A DNA stretch of 64,000 nt, taken from Silene conica. Lineage: Eukaryota; Streptophyta; Magnoliopsida; Caryophyllales; Caryophyllaceae. The notes below the pieces were generated by a model. That model was given only the letters and a program-made list of their open reading frames with translations. It had not been told where the DNA came from and ran no database searches. The translations under genes were made by a program, and so were the position numbers. The stretch is taken from NCBI GenBank assembly GCA_029255685.2, contig CM055313.2:50252579-50316578 (forward strand), written 5' to 3'. How positions within the stretch are numbered: the first letter of the stretch is position 1; each line of letters starts with the position of its first letter. Below, piece by piece: positions 1-11,131 of this stretch.

Positions 1-3000
1 CTTCCTTTGTCACTAGAGCCTACTTCCTCTCTTTCTTTGATGACAAATTCCTATTACCATATACGTATATAAGAATAATTGTGAATCTTTGACTTTGAGT
101 ACGGCCTTTGCTCTTTGCTTTGAACCTAACTCATCATAGTCAAATTAAACGCAAAGGTCGGCAACCTGCTAGGCATTTTGAATAGGAGCACTACAACTGT
201 TCCGAACGAATAAAGGGAAGAAAAGAAAGGAGCAATAGAATTAATCTTACAAGGTGTCCAAGTTAACGGGGCATCCTCACCTCGTCTAAGATAAGAGGGT
301 GCTGCCGTTTCGTGCATAATAAAAAGGGGCGGCTTAAGCCTTTATCAATATCGACTGTATTATTCTCATTGCAAATCGTATTGCTTCATTTCCACACCGG
401 CTTTGCCCCAGTTCGGGGAATTCTTCCCTATCTCCCCGTCTTAAAGACCTTTGGCCCTCTCGAGCGAGTCCGAGCGGAACCACTCATGCCTTTCTAAGGC
501 CTTACGCATGGAATCAATCATAGTGAACATTCTGCAACAATGCTTCTCCTATTATATCTCCGGAAAAGGGTTCATTACGCCATCAAAAATCGCGGCTTCA
601 CAAAACAATGCGGGGATTTAAGAGAAGAGCCCAGCCAGAGAAGAAGAAGAACGTCTAAACTCTCCCATTTCACAACGGGGAAGTGCCAGGATGCTCGTTG
701 AGAGGCTTCTCTCCTTGTTTATCGAGACCAATTTCACTTTTTTGAAAGAAACGAAGATCTCAACCTCTTTTACTAAGCCCCTCTCCTAGGACCCGCTACC
801 TTGGTGGCAGGGAAATACAAAAGTATAAGTTCTGCTTTTCGCCTATCCTTAGTATAGGAATAAAAGATCATAAAAGAACTTCTTTACAAAAGAAAGAGAT
901 CTCGCGGCCTGGAGGGGGCTCAACTTCTAAGGGTTAAGGCTTTTCCTTTGGTTCGGGACAGACCTCACGAGCCGGCCAAGACCTTGCTTGCCGATGAAGC
1001 ATTTGATTTGTCTCGCTCCCTCCTCGGGTATTAGTAAACTAGGAGTAAGGTGGCCTTTCGTTGACTACATCCTATGCGTTTGAAAGAAAAGAGAAAGGCG
1101 AATCAATCCATCCGCTCTTGTTACTAAGACCTTCTAGGTGCAGCCCGGTCCCTTTTAAGAAGATAGGAATATAGAATAGTAAGAAAGCTGCCCAGGCCCA
1201 TTCTGTCGATCCAATCCTGCAACGCGCTTTCTTCTTTTTATGTATGTCAATGATTCCACTCAAGGTAGGACTCACAAGGGGGCCAGGGTTAAGTCGAATG
1301 AAAAGAAAGCCCCGCTTCGCTGCTCGAGATGCGGCACAAAATAAGGATTTATGCATCTGTATCACGTTTTTGTAAACCTACTTCTCTATGGTCGAGACAC
1401 TTCGGGCTTATCTCCTCTCTTTCTTCGCTCAAGCACCAGGCGCCTTTAAACATTCTTTTGCTAAAGTTCCTCATACCTATACGTCTTCGAGGGAGCTGTT
1501 TACACTTGTTGCTCGATCGGTGGGATAAAAAAAGAGTCAGAAGTAGCTCAAAGAGGAAGCTATCCTATTGATGATTACACGCCTTAAATCTCTAGTTAGT
1601 GTCTGTGGTCTCAGGCTTCGTCTCACACGTTCGACCCATCTCTTGCTTTTGTTTTTGTGAAGCGATATTCTAAGGTGTGCTCGTTATTAGATCGAAACCC
1701 CTTCTGATGAAAAAGGATAACGGGTCAAAACAAAAGAAGTAAAGTACTTTGTTCGAAGGTGCGTGCGCCTAGGTGTTGAAAGGACGTCACACGACATTCT
1801 CATTCACAAACTTCCTAACAGCCCCTCTTTTCTATTCCTATGATTGTCTCGAGACCCTTCCTATATATTAAGAATAGCTGCTCTGTCGGACTACGCCCTC
1901 TTGTTACATTCGAGCAAGTTAAAGGATCTCTTTGCCAGTAGCATATGTGGGAGCCGAGCCCTAGCTGCATTCGGTCGAGTATTCCAAAGCGCAGCGGGAC
2001 CACGAGTCAATAGGAAAAAGAGGCCCCGTTTGGTTACTTATATATCGAAACTTCCTGGGGGAGGATATAGACTCGAACGTAGTGATAGGGGGGAGGAATG
2101 AAATGCTCTAACGAGAGTGAAAAGGAAATAGGGTTCGCTCAACGAGTGCATACGAGAGTAGAGAGCCTTTAGTGTTAACGAGAATAGAAAGAGCCTCTAC
2201 TGAGGAGAGTGAAACGAGGGCGAGTGTTAGCGAGAGGAAAGAAGTGGAGGATAAGGGCTCGACTGCTAAGGAGAGGACTAGAAATGGAGATGAAAGAGAT
2301 CGACCAACGAGAAGGTGAGATCGTTAGTGAGAGGACTGGAGTGGGATTGACTGTTAAGGAGATAGATAAGATTACTCGACTATAAAGGGTAAAGACTCGA
2401 GCATATCGACGAGGGGGTAGTTAAAGACTTTACTAGCTTCCCTTGCTTGCCATCATTTGTTACGATTCATCTATCGGACAATGTTCGTACAACGAGGCGG
2501 GACTTGCTTAGCAACCGTCTAGGAAAGTACACCTTTCTTTATGCGGACTATGTTCAATCAATTAGAAGGGAGAGAGTTTTCTTTCTTGTGAGAAATCCTA
2601 GTAAAGCGGTTCGTCTTTAACTCGTTTCCAAAAGTAAAATAAAAGGGGGAAAGTCTTAGAATTACTTCGGCTTTACTTACAAACAAGAAAATCCGAGGTA
2701 GCCTCCGCCCTTATAAATTTGTAGTATGGTGGGTTCATAAAGGTTGAATGCACTGAGAAAGAGTCGCATATACTTAGGCTTAGGATGCGGCTGAAGCACG
2801 AGAAGTACTCCTCTTTTTATATAAGCGCTCCTTTCTTTTCTTCTTGTCTTTGCCGCCTTTATTCTATCGAACCTAGATGCTAGAACACAAATGGATGGAA
2901 TGATGTCACGTTTCTCCCAGCATGAGAAAAGAGAACGAGCATCTTCATATATAAGAAAGAGTCGAAACTGTAAAAGCTTCATTTCCTAAGAGCAAGATTT

Positions 3001-4522
3001 AATCTTCAGCGCCAGACGGAGCTCCTAAATGTCTGGAGAAAGAAAGGCAAACTGTCGCTACGAGGCACACGGCTGAAGCTGCGTAGACTAGTTGATTAGG
3101 TAGCGCTCTTTAAATGAAGTTCTAAGCAAGTGGACTTTCATATATATGCTTTTTGACTGCCTTGTATCTTTCTTATATAATAATCTATAATCTTTTCTCC
3201 CCTAGGGAAAGGTTATTTAAGACAAGTAAGAGTTGTATTTTTCCTGCATTTAAGGGGCGAGTTCTTAATCTTTAAGAGATCTTTGACGTGGGGGCTTACT
3301 TAGTATATGACACCTTTCCTTTGCGGTCGAGCTCATTAAATTCTATCCTCGCTGTTTTTCGAGTCCCTCATAGGGCGGTCCTGGCGGTCAATAGAAAACC
3401 CCTAGGGCTATAGCCTCCCCTTGTCAGTCGAGTCTCTTTTCCCGATCCATCTAACCCTAGCCCCCAAAAGGCCTGGGGGGTTATCTCCTTCATACTGAAG
3501 CCGGGCCTATCTCCTTTCCTTCGTTGCTCAGTCAATCCCTGTTGGTCAAGGCTACGTCCCTGTCCTTCTCGCTACACCCGAGCATTTAAAAGAATTCCAC
3601 AGATATGCTTAATATAATGATAAAAGAGAGGTTTCGTCTTAATTGCACAAGAAGCTAGAGCCATAACTACATGACACGCGGGCTGCTAGGCTTTCCTTCC
3701 TTCTTTCCCCATAAGCCTTTCATCAGAGAAATCCCACTTCTTTGTGCTCTCTTAGAGTTTTTAGAATCTGTAAAAAAGACAGTACTTTGATAAGTGGTAA
3801 AACAGTGCATTATGGTATATAGAGTCTGACACCTTTCCTTGCTCCTTATCTTGCCTTCTTTCCCAGTTAAGAAGTGGGGAAGCGTTCCTCTATCATACGA
3901 AATTAGAACTAGTAATCGAATACTGGTACAGAAAAAGCAACTTTAATCTTTATGAGGATCGAAATGAAGTCAATGCTATGCTAAATACTAGAGGTAAGAG
4001 TTATATATATATAGCTCACTCGTCGAACTAGACCCATTCCTATGCTTGTGGTTTATCAGGGGAGCTTAAGTTCTCCCGTTAAGGGGGTCTGAAATAAAGC
4101 GAGTAAATACGAACGGAGATAGGCCCGCGCGTAGCGAGAGGAGAGAGAAAAGAGGCTCGACTATAAAGGATGGGTAAAGATCCTTTACTAAACTAACCCA
4201 CTTCGCCCCTAATAAGAGTTCTGGGGCTTAGGATTTGTGCCACGTTTCCTCTAACCCGTAATGGTAAGAAGAAGTTTGTTTTCCGCCATTTCCCTAGCCA
4301 GTAGAAAAGGTCACTTCAATTTCCTTTTAGGCTTACATAGGAGAACCTGCATTTAGTAAGTAGTTCCTTAAGGAGCGCGCGCCTTCAAGATTTCCTTAGT
4401 AAGATATAAAGAAGTCTGAACGCAGTTTCATAGATACATTCTGCAAGGTTGGCGCTTGTAACGTTTACATTTGATGCTTGTTGGCACATTCATTAAGTAA
4501 GGAAAGGGGAATGAAGTGACTC
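1..4522. other. Gene-free background, mitochondrial-intergenic-like
   Basis: No gene is recognisable. The longest open frames are about 60-100 codons, have no family resemblance, and fit chance expectation. The texture of alternating A/G-rich and T/C-rich runs, with many short AAGAAAG and CTTTCTT blocks, resembles angiosperm mitochondrial spacer DNA; that is an impression of composition, not a homology result. A GA-rich stretch at about 2100-2410 repeats a loose motif and is listed separately. The right boundary is set by the GTAAC target duplication of the next element. Confidence 0.55.
2100..2412. repeat. Degenerate GA-rich short-motif array
   Basis: This stretch repeatedly uses variants of CTCGACTGCTAAGGAGAG and AACGAGAGTGAAA at irregular intervals, always with the purine-rich side on the plus strand. 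The period is not constant, so it is not a clean tandem repeat. Similar short blocks recur near 4130-4165, 33170-33250, 44080-44175 and 46300-46400. It does not code for anything convincing, and the origin is unknown. Confidence 0.35.
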
Positions 4523-4527
4523 GTAAC
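4523..4527. repeat. Target-site duplication GTAAC (left copy)
   Basis: The five bases GTAAC lie immediately before the TG that opens the left LTR of the copia-type element. The same five bases follow the CA that closes the right LTR at 18176-18180. A 5-bp direct duplication at exact LTR ends is the normal footprint of retrotransposon integrase. Confidence 0.85.
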
Positions 4528-4776
4528 TGTAAGGTTTTATTAGTTGCTCATAAACTAATTTTAGTCATACTAACATAAAATATTATTTAACTCTTTAAAC
4601 AACAAAATATAAGGATCTTATGCATGCTACTATATGCGGAAATAAGGAGAAAACCGTGTTCTTACACTCGGTCCAAGCTTAGCAAGGATGATCCTCCAAG
4701 TACCCAAAATAGAATACCTCCTTCGGATGCACCAAGACAAGCCCTCAATAAACCGAACCCTTGTGAATGCTAGACA
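4528..4776 (-). repeat. 3' LTR of copia-type element, first segment
   Basis: This segment begins TGTAAGG and matches 16875-17123 with two visible mismatches. It ends with AGACA, the gypsy target site. The remaining 1052 bp of this LTR lie at 10069-11120 beyond the insertion. The two segments rejoin exactly as in the uninterrupted right LTR, where a single AGACA occurs at about 17119-17123. Confidence 0.9.
4772..4776. repeat. Target-site duplication AGACA (left copy)
   Basis: AGACA directly precedes the gypsy LTR and is repeated at 10064-10068 directly after the other gypsy LTR. The intact sister LTR at about 17119-17123 carries only one AGACA, which shows the pre-insertion state. Confidence 0.95.
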
Positions 4777-5786
4777 TGATGCGGAACCATCGTTAATTCA
4801 ATCCCAAGAAATATTATTAAGCAAAGATATGAGCCATATTAATCAAAGTTACAAGATAGGATCAACTTCCGTTCTTAGGATTGCTTGGGAAGGGATCGAA
4901 CCCTTGGGGCGTGCGGATTGAGGGGCACGAAACCCTAGACGATTAGGGTTTTGGGGACTTTCCTTCTTGTTTCCTAGTTTGTTATTTAATTAATTAAGTT
5001 TGTTACTAGTTTGTTACAACTAGGTTGTTAAGGTTGTTACAAGGTGGTTACAAGGTTAGTTATTAGTTAGTTATGAGTTTGTTATTAAGTTGTTAGGGTT
5101 TGTTACTACAACTTAATCTTTTATTTGTTATTTTATCTTTTAGATTTAATAAGGATTATTTTAATCCATAAGATAGAAATAGAAACCCTAAAGGAAGTAG
5201 AGTACACGGCGGGTCGAAGCTTTGGAAACCGTGTAGGAGTTTCTTATTTCTTTTCTATTTCGATTCTAGTTTATGACGGATGACCTTACTATAAATAGGC
5301 ATCCTTAGTTGTTTGTTTGAATTATTCAAGTGATAAATTAAAAACCTTTTTGTTAAGTTTTACTTACAAATCTAAAGTATCTGTGTGAGCTTTAAAAACC
5401 CGAAGTATCTGTGTGAGCTTCAAAATAATTGAGAGAATATCTGTGTGAGTTTAATCAATTATTCCTATCCATCGACATACATAATTCATTCATCAAATCG
5501 TTTCACAAATCTTTCAAGTATTAAGTGCTGTGCCTTATTACGTCATCAAGATTCATCCAAGATTCATCAAGAACGTCCAAGAAACACCACCACCGTGCCA
5601 CGTCAGCCCTGCCGTGCTGCCACGTCATCACCACCGTGCCACCATTCATCCGTTTTCATCTTTCTTGGTTACTTTTTCGTTCTTTATTCGTTCAAGATTG
5701 TAATATTTCTTTAGTATTTTTATTCCGCTGCAACATCCGTATTTTTGTTGATTATCTTTATTGATTATCACCCCAAATACGCATCA
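4777..5786 (+). repeat. 5' LTR of nested gypsy element
   Basis: It opens TGATGCGG and closes CGCATCA, and is matched along its full 1010 bp by 9054-10063. It carries a TATAAATA box at 5290-5297. Just downstream are three spaced copies of TATCTGTGTGAG between about 5378 and 5451. The last part holds a CCGTGCCACGTCA-type repetition around 5595-5645. The short frame at 4777-4921 duplicates the polyprotein tail encoded in the 3' LTR and is not a gene here. Confidence 0.95.
5290..5297 (+). promoter_or_regulatory. LTR promoter TATA box
   Basis: TATAAATA lies in the middle of the 5' LTR, the expected position for the U3 promoter, followed by a GC-richer transition about 30 bp downstream. The same box is at 9567-9574 in the 3' LTR. 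The transcription start itself cannot be seen. Confidence 0.6.
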
Positions 5787-5789
5787 AAT

Positions 5790-5801
5790 TGGTATCAGAG
5801 C
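5790..5801 (+). promoter_or_regulatory. Primer-binding site for initiator tRNA-Met
   Basis: TGGTATCAGAGC starts three bases after the LTR end, the usual position and sequence for priming of minus-strand DNA by the 3' end of plant initiator tRNA-Met. Confidence 0.9.
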
Positions 5802-5856
5802 TTCGGCTCTTGGTCTAATTTTTATTACACCGGTTCTTGGGAAAGTTTTTATCACA

Positions 5857-8800
5857 ATGGTGTTGAGAAATCTACATATAGAGGCCAACGAAGAGATCCA
5901 TGACCAAAGGGAGAGAATTTTCCGTACAAAGTGCAAGATAAAGAATAAGGTGTGTACTATGATTATTGATAGCGGTTCTTGTACAAATCTATTGTCCGTA
6001 GAGGCGGTTGAGAAACTACAACTACCCAAGATTGATAAAAAACAACCTTATAAACTATATTGGCTTGATGGGGAAGAAGGGATCAACGTAAATCAACAAG
6101 TTCTAGTTCCATTCAAGATTGGTCCGTATGAAGATGAGATATGGTGCGATATTGTGCCTATGAGTGCTAGTCATATTCTATTGGGAAGACCATGGCAATT
6201 TGATCGAAAGGTGAAACACAACGGAAGAACCAATGTTTATAGCGTACCTCAAGGAAAAACAATATTTGATCTCCAACCGTGGGTTCCAAAGAAAAAGAGT
6301 GAACCAAAGAAAAACATAGAAGAGATGATGATAGAGGGGAAAGAGGTAGAAGAGGCGATCACCAACGGAGAACCAACGTTCATGATGGTAGTGAGGGACG
6401 TAGGAGGCCGTGAGAGTGGCGAGGAAGAGGGTCGGCGTGAGGTGCGGAGTTTATTGGAGGAGTTCAAGGATGTGTTTCCGGAAGAGCTACCCGACGGACT
6501 ACCACCACTACGAGGGATAGAGCACCAAATCGATCTTATTCCAGGAGCAGCGTTACCTAATAAACCCGCTTATCGTTGTAATCCGGAAGAGGCAAAAGAA
6601 TTACAAAGACAAGTCCAAGAATTGATGGATAGAGGTTATGTGCAAGAAAGCCTAAGTCCATGTGCCGTACCAGCCTTGTTGGTACCGAAGAAGGAAGGAA
6701 CTTGGAGGATGTGCATTGACAGCCGCGCCGTCAACAACATCACAATTAAATACCGATTTCCTATACCAAGGTTAGATGATATGCTCGACGAACTCGCAGG
6801 ATCAAAGGTATTTTCTAAACTAGATCTAAGAAGTGGTTATCATCAAATGAGGGTTAGGGAAGGAGATGAATGGAAGACAGCTTTTAAAACGAAGCAAGGA
6901 TTGTACGAATGGCTCGTGATGCCGTTTGGGTTGTGCAACGCTCCTAGTTCGTTCATGAGGCTAATGAATGAGGTATTAAGACCTTTCTTAAATAAATTTG
7001 TGGTTGTTTATCTAGATGATATTCTTGTGTATAGCCAAAGTAAAGAAGAACACAAGACCCATCTAAGAGCAGTATTTGAGATGCTTAGAAAGCAAAAATT
7101 ATATGGGAAGCTAGAGAAGTGCACGTTCATGGTAGCGAGCGTGGTCTTTTTGGGGTACATCGTGGGTGAAAGAGGAGTGAGCATGGATCCATCAAAGGTT
7201 GAAGCAATACAAGCTTGGCCTATTCCTAAAACAACCACGGAGGTACGTAGTTTTCATGGTTTAGCATCGTTTTATAGGCGGTTTATTCAAGGATTTAGTT
7301 CTATCATGGCCCCTATTACGGAGTTAACAAAAAAGGGAGAGTTCGTATGGACATCACACGCCCAAAAGGCGTTTGAGGAGATAAAAAAGAAACTTTGTTC
7401 GAATCCCGTACTTGCCTTACCAGATTTTAGTAAATTGTTCGAAGTTGAATGCGATGCAAGTGGGGTAGGAATCGGCGCAGTGTTGGTACAAGAAAAACGT
7501 CCAATTGCCTATTTCAGTTAGAAGTTGAACGGTGCTAGGTTAAACTATTCCACCTATGATAAGGAGTTCTATGTGATTGTGAGAGCTTTGGATCATTGGG
7601 CACATTATTTACGTCCTAGACCTTTTATATTACATTCGGATCATGAAGCCCTAAAACATATTCATGGACAACAAAAATTAAATCCAAGGCATGCTAAGTG
7701 GGTTGAGTTCCTACAATCTTTTACGTTCTCTTCAAAGTATAAGACAGGTAGTTCAAACATAGTAGCAGATGCATTGTCAAGGAGACATTCTTTGTTGATT
7801 GAATTAGATGCAAGGATTCTTGGTTTTGAACATATTAAAGAACTATACAAGGAGGATCCCGATTTTTCAAAAGAATTCTTGAATCCGGAGGGATTATACA
7901 CCACGCAAGACGGATACTTATTCAAGGGAAACCGTTTGTGCATTCCTAAGGGATCGATGAGAGAGTTACTTGTAAGAGAGGCGCACGGAGGCGCTATAGC
8001 CGGTCACTTTGGCATTCAGAAGACAAATGAGATGTTAGGAGAACACTTTTATTGGCCTAAGATGAGTAAAGATGTTCAAGATATTATTGGCAAGTGTGTA
8101 ATTTGTCAAAGGTCAAAGAGTACATTCAACAAGGGGCTATATACACCTCTACCCGTACCGGTTCAGCCATGGAATGAGGTTAGTATGGATTTTATTTTGG
8201 GATTACCACGTACTCAACGCGGTAAAGATTCTATTATGGTTGTAGTAGATCGTTTTTCTAAGATGGCACACTTTATACCGGGTCATAAGACGGATGATGC
8301 AACAAAGGTAGCCGATCTTTATTATAAAGAAGTTGTTCGATTACATGGAATACCACTTACCATTGTGTCGGATCGGGATGTTAAATTTCTTAGCTATTTT
8401 TGGAAGACCTTATGGAGATTAGTTGGTACTAAACTTCTATTTAGCACCTCCCACCATCCGCAAACGGACGGCCAGACCAAGGTCACGAATAGAACGCTCG
8501 GAAGCTTATTGCGTGGGTTAGTGAGTAAGAGTACCAAGGATTGGGATATCAAGTTAGCTCATGCGGAATTTGCATACAATCGTACTCCTTCGGCCACCAC
8601 GGGGCGTACACCATTCGAAATCGTCTATGGGATGAATCCGTATTTACCTATTGATCTTGTACCTATCCCAAAGAAAGAAGTTATTAGTTTTGAGGCAAAG
8701 GAGAGACAAGCCACCTTCATGAGGATGTGTGAACAAGTTAAAGCTCAAATAGAAAAGGCCAATGCTAAATATAAAGAGAAAGCAAATAAACATAGAAGGC

Positions 8801-9198
8801 AACCGGTGTTTAAGGAAGGTGATCTTGTATGGTTACACTTGAGGAAGGAGCGATTTCCATCTAAGAGGAAGAACAAGCTTATGCCTCGCGCGGATGGACC
8901 GTTCAAAATTCTTGAATGCTATGGATCAAATGCCTACAAAGTCGAATTACCAAGTGAGTATGGGGGTGTAAGTGCCACATTCAATGTGGGTGATTTATCT
9001 CCTTATCTAGATGACACAGACTTGGAGGCCAATTCTCAAAAAGAGGGAGAGAATGATGCGGAACCATCGTTAATTCAATCCCAAGAAATATTATTAAGCA
9101 AAGATATGAGCCATATTAATCAAAGTTACAAGATAGGATCAACTTCCGTTCTTAGGATTGCTTGGGAAGGGATCGAACCCTTGGGGCGTGCGGATTGA
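5857..9198 (+). pseudogene. Gypsy pol polyprotein, broken by TAG and an integrase Glu-to-Lys change
   Basis: The frame encodes protease, reverse transcriptase, RNase H and integrase, normally cut from a Gag-Pol precursor. Visible motifs are the protease active site DSG (about residue 33-35 from ATG 5857), reverse transcriptase YLDD (about 387-390), the RNase H CDAS region and DALSRR, an integrase His/Cys zinc finger ending CVIC, then MDF and SDRD carrying the first two catalytic Asp. The third catalytic residue, Glu in family members, is Lys (AAG at 8479-8481). A TAG at 7519-7521 interrupts RNase H where relatives have Glu, one G-to-T change. The downstream frame stays open to TGA at 9196-9198, inside the 3' LTR. 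A GPF module is present near the C-terminus but no chromodomain. I chose ATG 5857 because the frame upstream runs through the primer site and LTR without an ATG. Gag is missing. Confidence 0.9.
9038..9053 (+). promoter_or_regulatory. Polypurine tract
   Basis: This all-purine run of 16 bases abuts the TG of the 3' LTR and is the expected primer for plus-strand DNA synthesis. It also lies inside the pol reading frame, encoding Lys/Glu-rich residues just before the LTR. Confidence 0.85.
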
Positions 9199-10063
9199 GG
9201 GGCACGAAACCCTAGACGATTAGGGTTTTGGGGACTTTCCTTCTTGTTTCCTAGTTTGTTATTTAATTAATTAAGTTTGTTACTAGTTTGTTACAACTAG
9301 GTTGTTAAGGTTGTTACAAGGTGGTTACAAGGTTAGTTATTAGTTAGTTATGAGTTTGTTATTAAGTTGTTAGGGTTTGTTACTACAACTTAATCTTTTA
9401 TTTGTTATTTTATCTTTTAGATTTAATAAGGATTATTTTAATCCATAAGATAGAAATAGAAACCCTAAAGGAAGTAGAGTACACGGCGGGTCGAAGCTTT
9501 GGAAACCGTGTAGGAGTTTCTTATTTCTTTTCTATTTCGATTCTAGTTTATGACGGATGACCTTACTATAAATAGGCATCCTTAGTTGTTTGTTTGAATT
9601 ATTCAAGTGATAAATTAAAAACCTTTTTGTTAAGTTTTACTTACAAATCTAAAGTATCTGTGTGAGCTTTAAAAACCCGAAGTATCTGTGTGAGCTTCAA
9701 AATAATTGAGAGAATATCTGTGTGAGTTTAATCAATTATTCCTATCCATCGACATACATAATTCATTCATCAAATCGTTTCACAAATCTTTCAAGTATTA
9801 AGTGCTGTGCCTTATTACGTCATCAAGATTCATCCAAGATTCATCAAGAACGTCCAAGAAACACCACCACCGTGCCACGTCAGCCCTGCCGTGCTGCCAC
9901 GTCATCACCACCGTGCCACCATTCATCCGTTTTCATCTTTCTTGGTTACTTTTTCGTTCTTTATTCGTTCAAGATTGTAATATTTCTTTAGTATTTTTAT
10001 TCCGCTGCAACATCCGTATTTTTGTTGATTATCTTTATTGATTATCACCCCAAATACGCATCA
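9054..10063 (+). repeat. 3' LTR of nested gypsy element
   Basis: Copy of 4777-5786 with no difference found by eye. Its first 145 bases contain the last 48 codons of pol and the TGA stop at 9196-9198. A TATAAATA box is at 9567-9574. It is followed by AGACA. Confidence 0.95.
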
Positions 10064-10068
10064 AGACA
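10064..10068. repeat. Target-site duplication AGACA (right copy)
   Basis: Partner of 4772-4776. It marks the exact right end of the nested gypsy element. Confidence 0.95.
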
Positions 10069-11120
10069 AAGAATCGGTTTCTTCCTTAATAACTCTAATC
10101 ACTCTTATTAGAATATAAATACAATACTACTAATAGTATGTCAATATTATCTTTATAATATAAATTTAGAGGTTTGTAAAATTCTTCTCACTTAGACAAA
10201 TTTTCGGCTAGGATAAGAAGAGATTTTATTTTGATTTTCTACACTTAGAAAATTATGCAAGCATTAGAGGAATTAGGGTTTGCAATAGGTGAGCATCTTA
10301 TACTTAATATTGTGTTGCTTGAGTGTGGGTGGCCGGGTTCATAGGGAAGAACAAGGGGAACATTTTCCCTTTTCTAGGTCATTTAGGGTGGCCATAGGTA
10401 TTAGTTCCAAGCTCACCTTAATGATTATGTTTTGGTGTATTTAAGAGTATAATTAACTTAAATCAACCCTTAAAACACAACCACCAAAACCGGCACATAC
10501 CACTTAAAATGGACCTTATTTCATCATTTTATCAACTTCACAATTTTATGTTATGTGACATCCAATATGTCATAACATAATAAAATAACAATTGTTTTAA
10601 TTTAATCATACATATTTATCAAATAAATATTATTCATAAATTAATAAATCTTATTTATCAAGTTGACAAGTAATTCGAAATTACTAGATGTAAAATGGTC
10701 ACTTATAATAATCGTCAATACGATTTACAACCTTTGTATTAATTATAACCCAATTCATTCTAATCACGATATAATGAAATATCGTTTACTGTTTAACAAT
10801 TGACACATTTCAATTTTAAACATAAATCTTACATTAAGATTTAACCTCTAATTTCTCGATATACGAGTTTAAGGAATATGATCAAATCGTATCAATATAC
10901 ATTTGATCATTTTATTAATTAAGGGAATTGTCCTAAAGGTGTGACCTAAAGGGATCAACTGACCACCACCGTCATACGACAGTAATGTCAAACTCTAGCT
11001 AGCCAATCATTACCGATTAATGTTGGTCAGTTGACTAATAATTCGTATCATCCCTTGCGCATTCTTGTCATGAGATTTAATTACGTGATCGCACTATTGT
11101 TGAAGACACATTTCCCAACA
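10069..11120 (-). repeat. 3' LTR of copia-type element, second segment
   Basis: Matches 17124-18175 with about four mismatches, three of them clustered near 10790-10797 and one near 11104. It ends CAACA. AT-rich and non-coding. Confidence 0.9.
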
Positions 11121-11131
11121 ATCTCCCACTT
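11121..11131 (-). promoter_or_regulatory. Polypurine tract of copia-type element
   Basis: On the minus strand the sequence just before the 3' LTR reads AGTGGGAGAT. A second copy of GTGGGAGATTGT lies about 60 bp further from the LTR (around 11173-11184), in a short duplicated segment that also contains a repeated GACAAG. Confidence 0.7.

Larger units (their letters stand above)
4777..10063 (+). mobile_element. Ty3/gypsy LTR retrotransposon lacking gag (probably CRM-like chromovirus)
   Basis: This is a 5287-bp element with two 1010-bp LTRs that look identical by eye, a tRNA-iMet-type primer-binding site at 5790-5801, one pol frame in gypsy order (protease, reverse transcriptase, RNase H, integrase), and a polypurine tract at 9038-9053. 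The gag gene is absent: only about 55 bp separates the primer site from the first in-frame ATG before the protease. The pol frame continues 145 bases into the 3' LTR, a trait described for CRM centromeric chromoviruses, so I infer that clade with moderate confidence. It is flanked by AGACA and sits inside a copia-type LTR. Pol carries a nonsense codon and an integrase active-site change, so the copy is dead for pol function. Confidence 0.9.

Noticed and set aside
4688..4921. 77-codon frame spanning the copia LTR and gypsy LTR junction
   Set aside because: It is the 5' LTR copy of the pol tail joined to unrelated flanking DNA.
5445..5764. Two overlapping frames of 89 and 79 codons in the gypsy LTR, repeated at 9722-10041
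   Set aside because: They lie in LTR sequence downstream of the TATA box, duplicated because LTRs are duplicated; no protein family fits.
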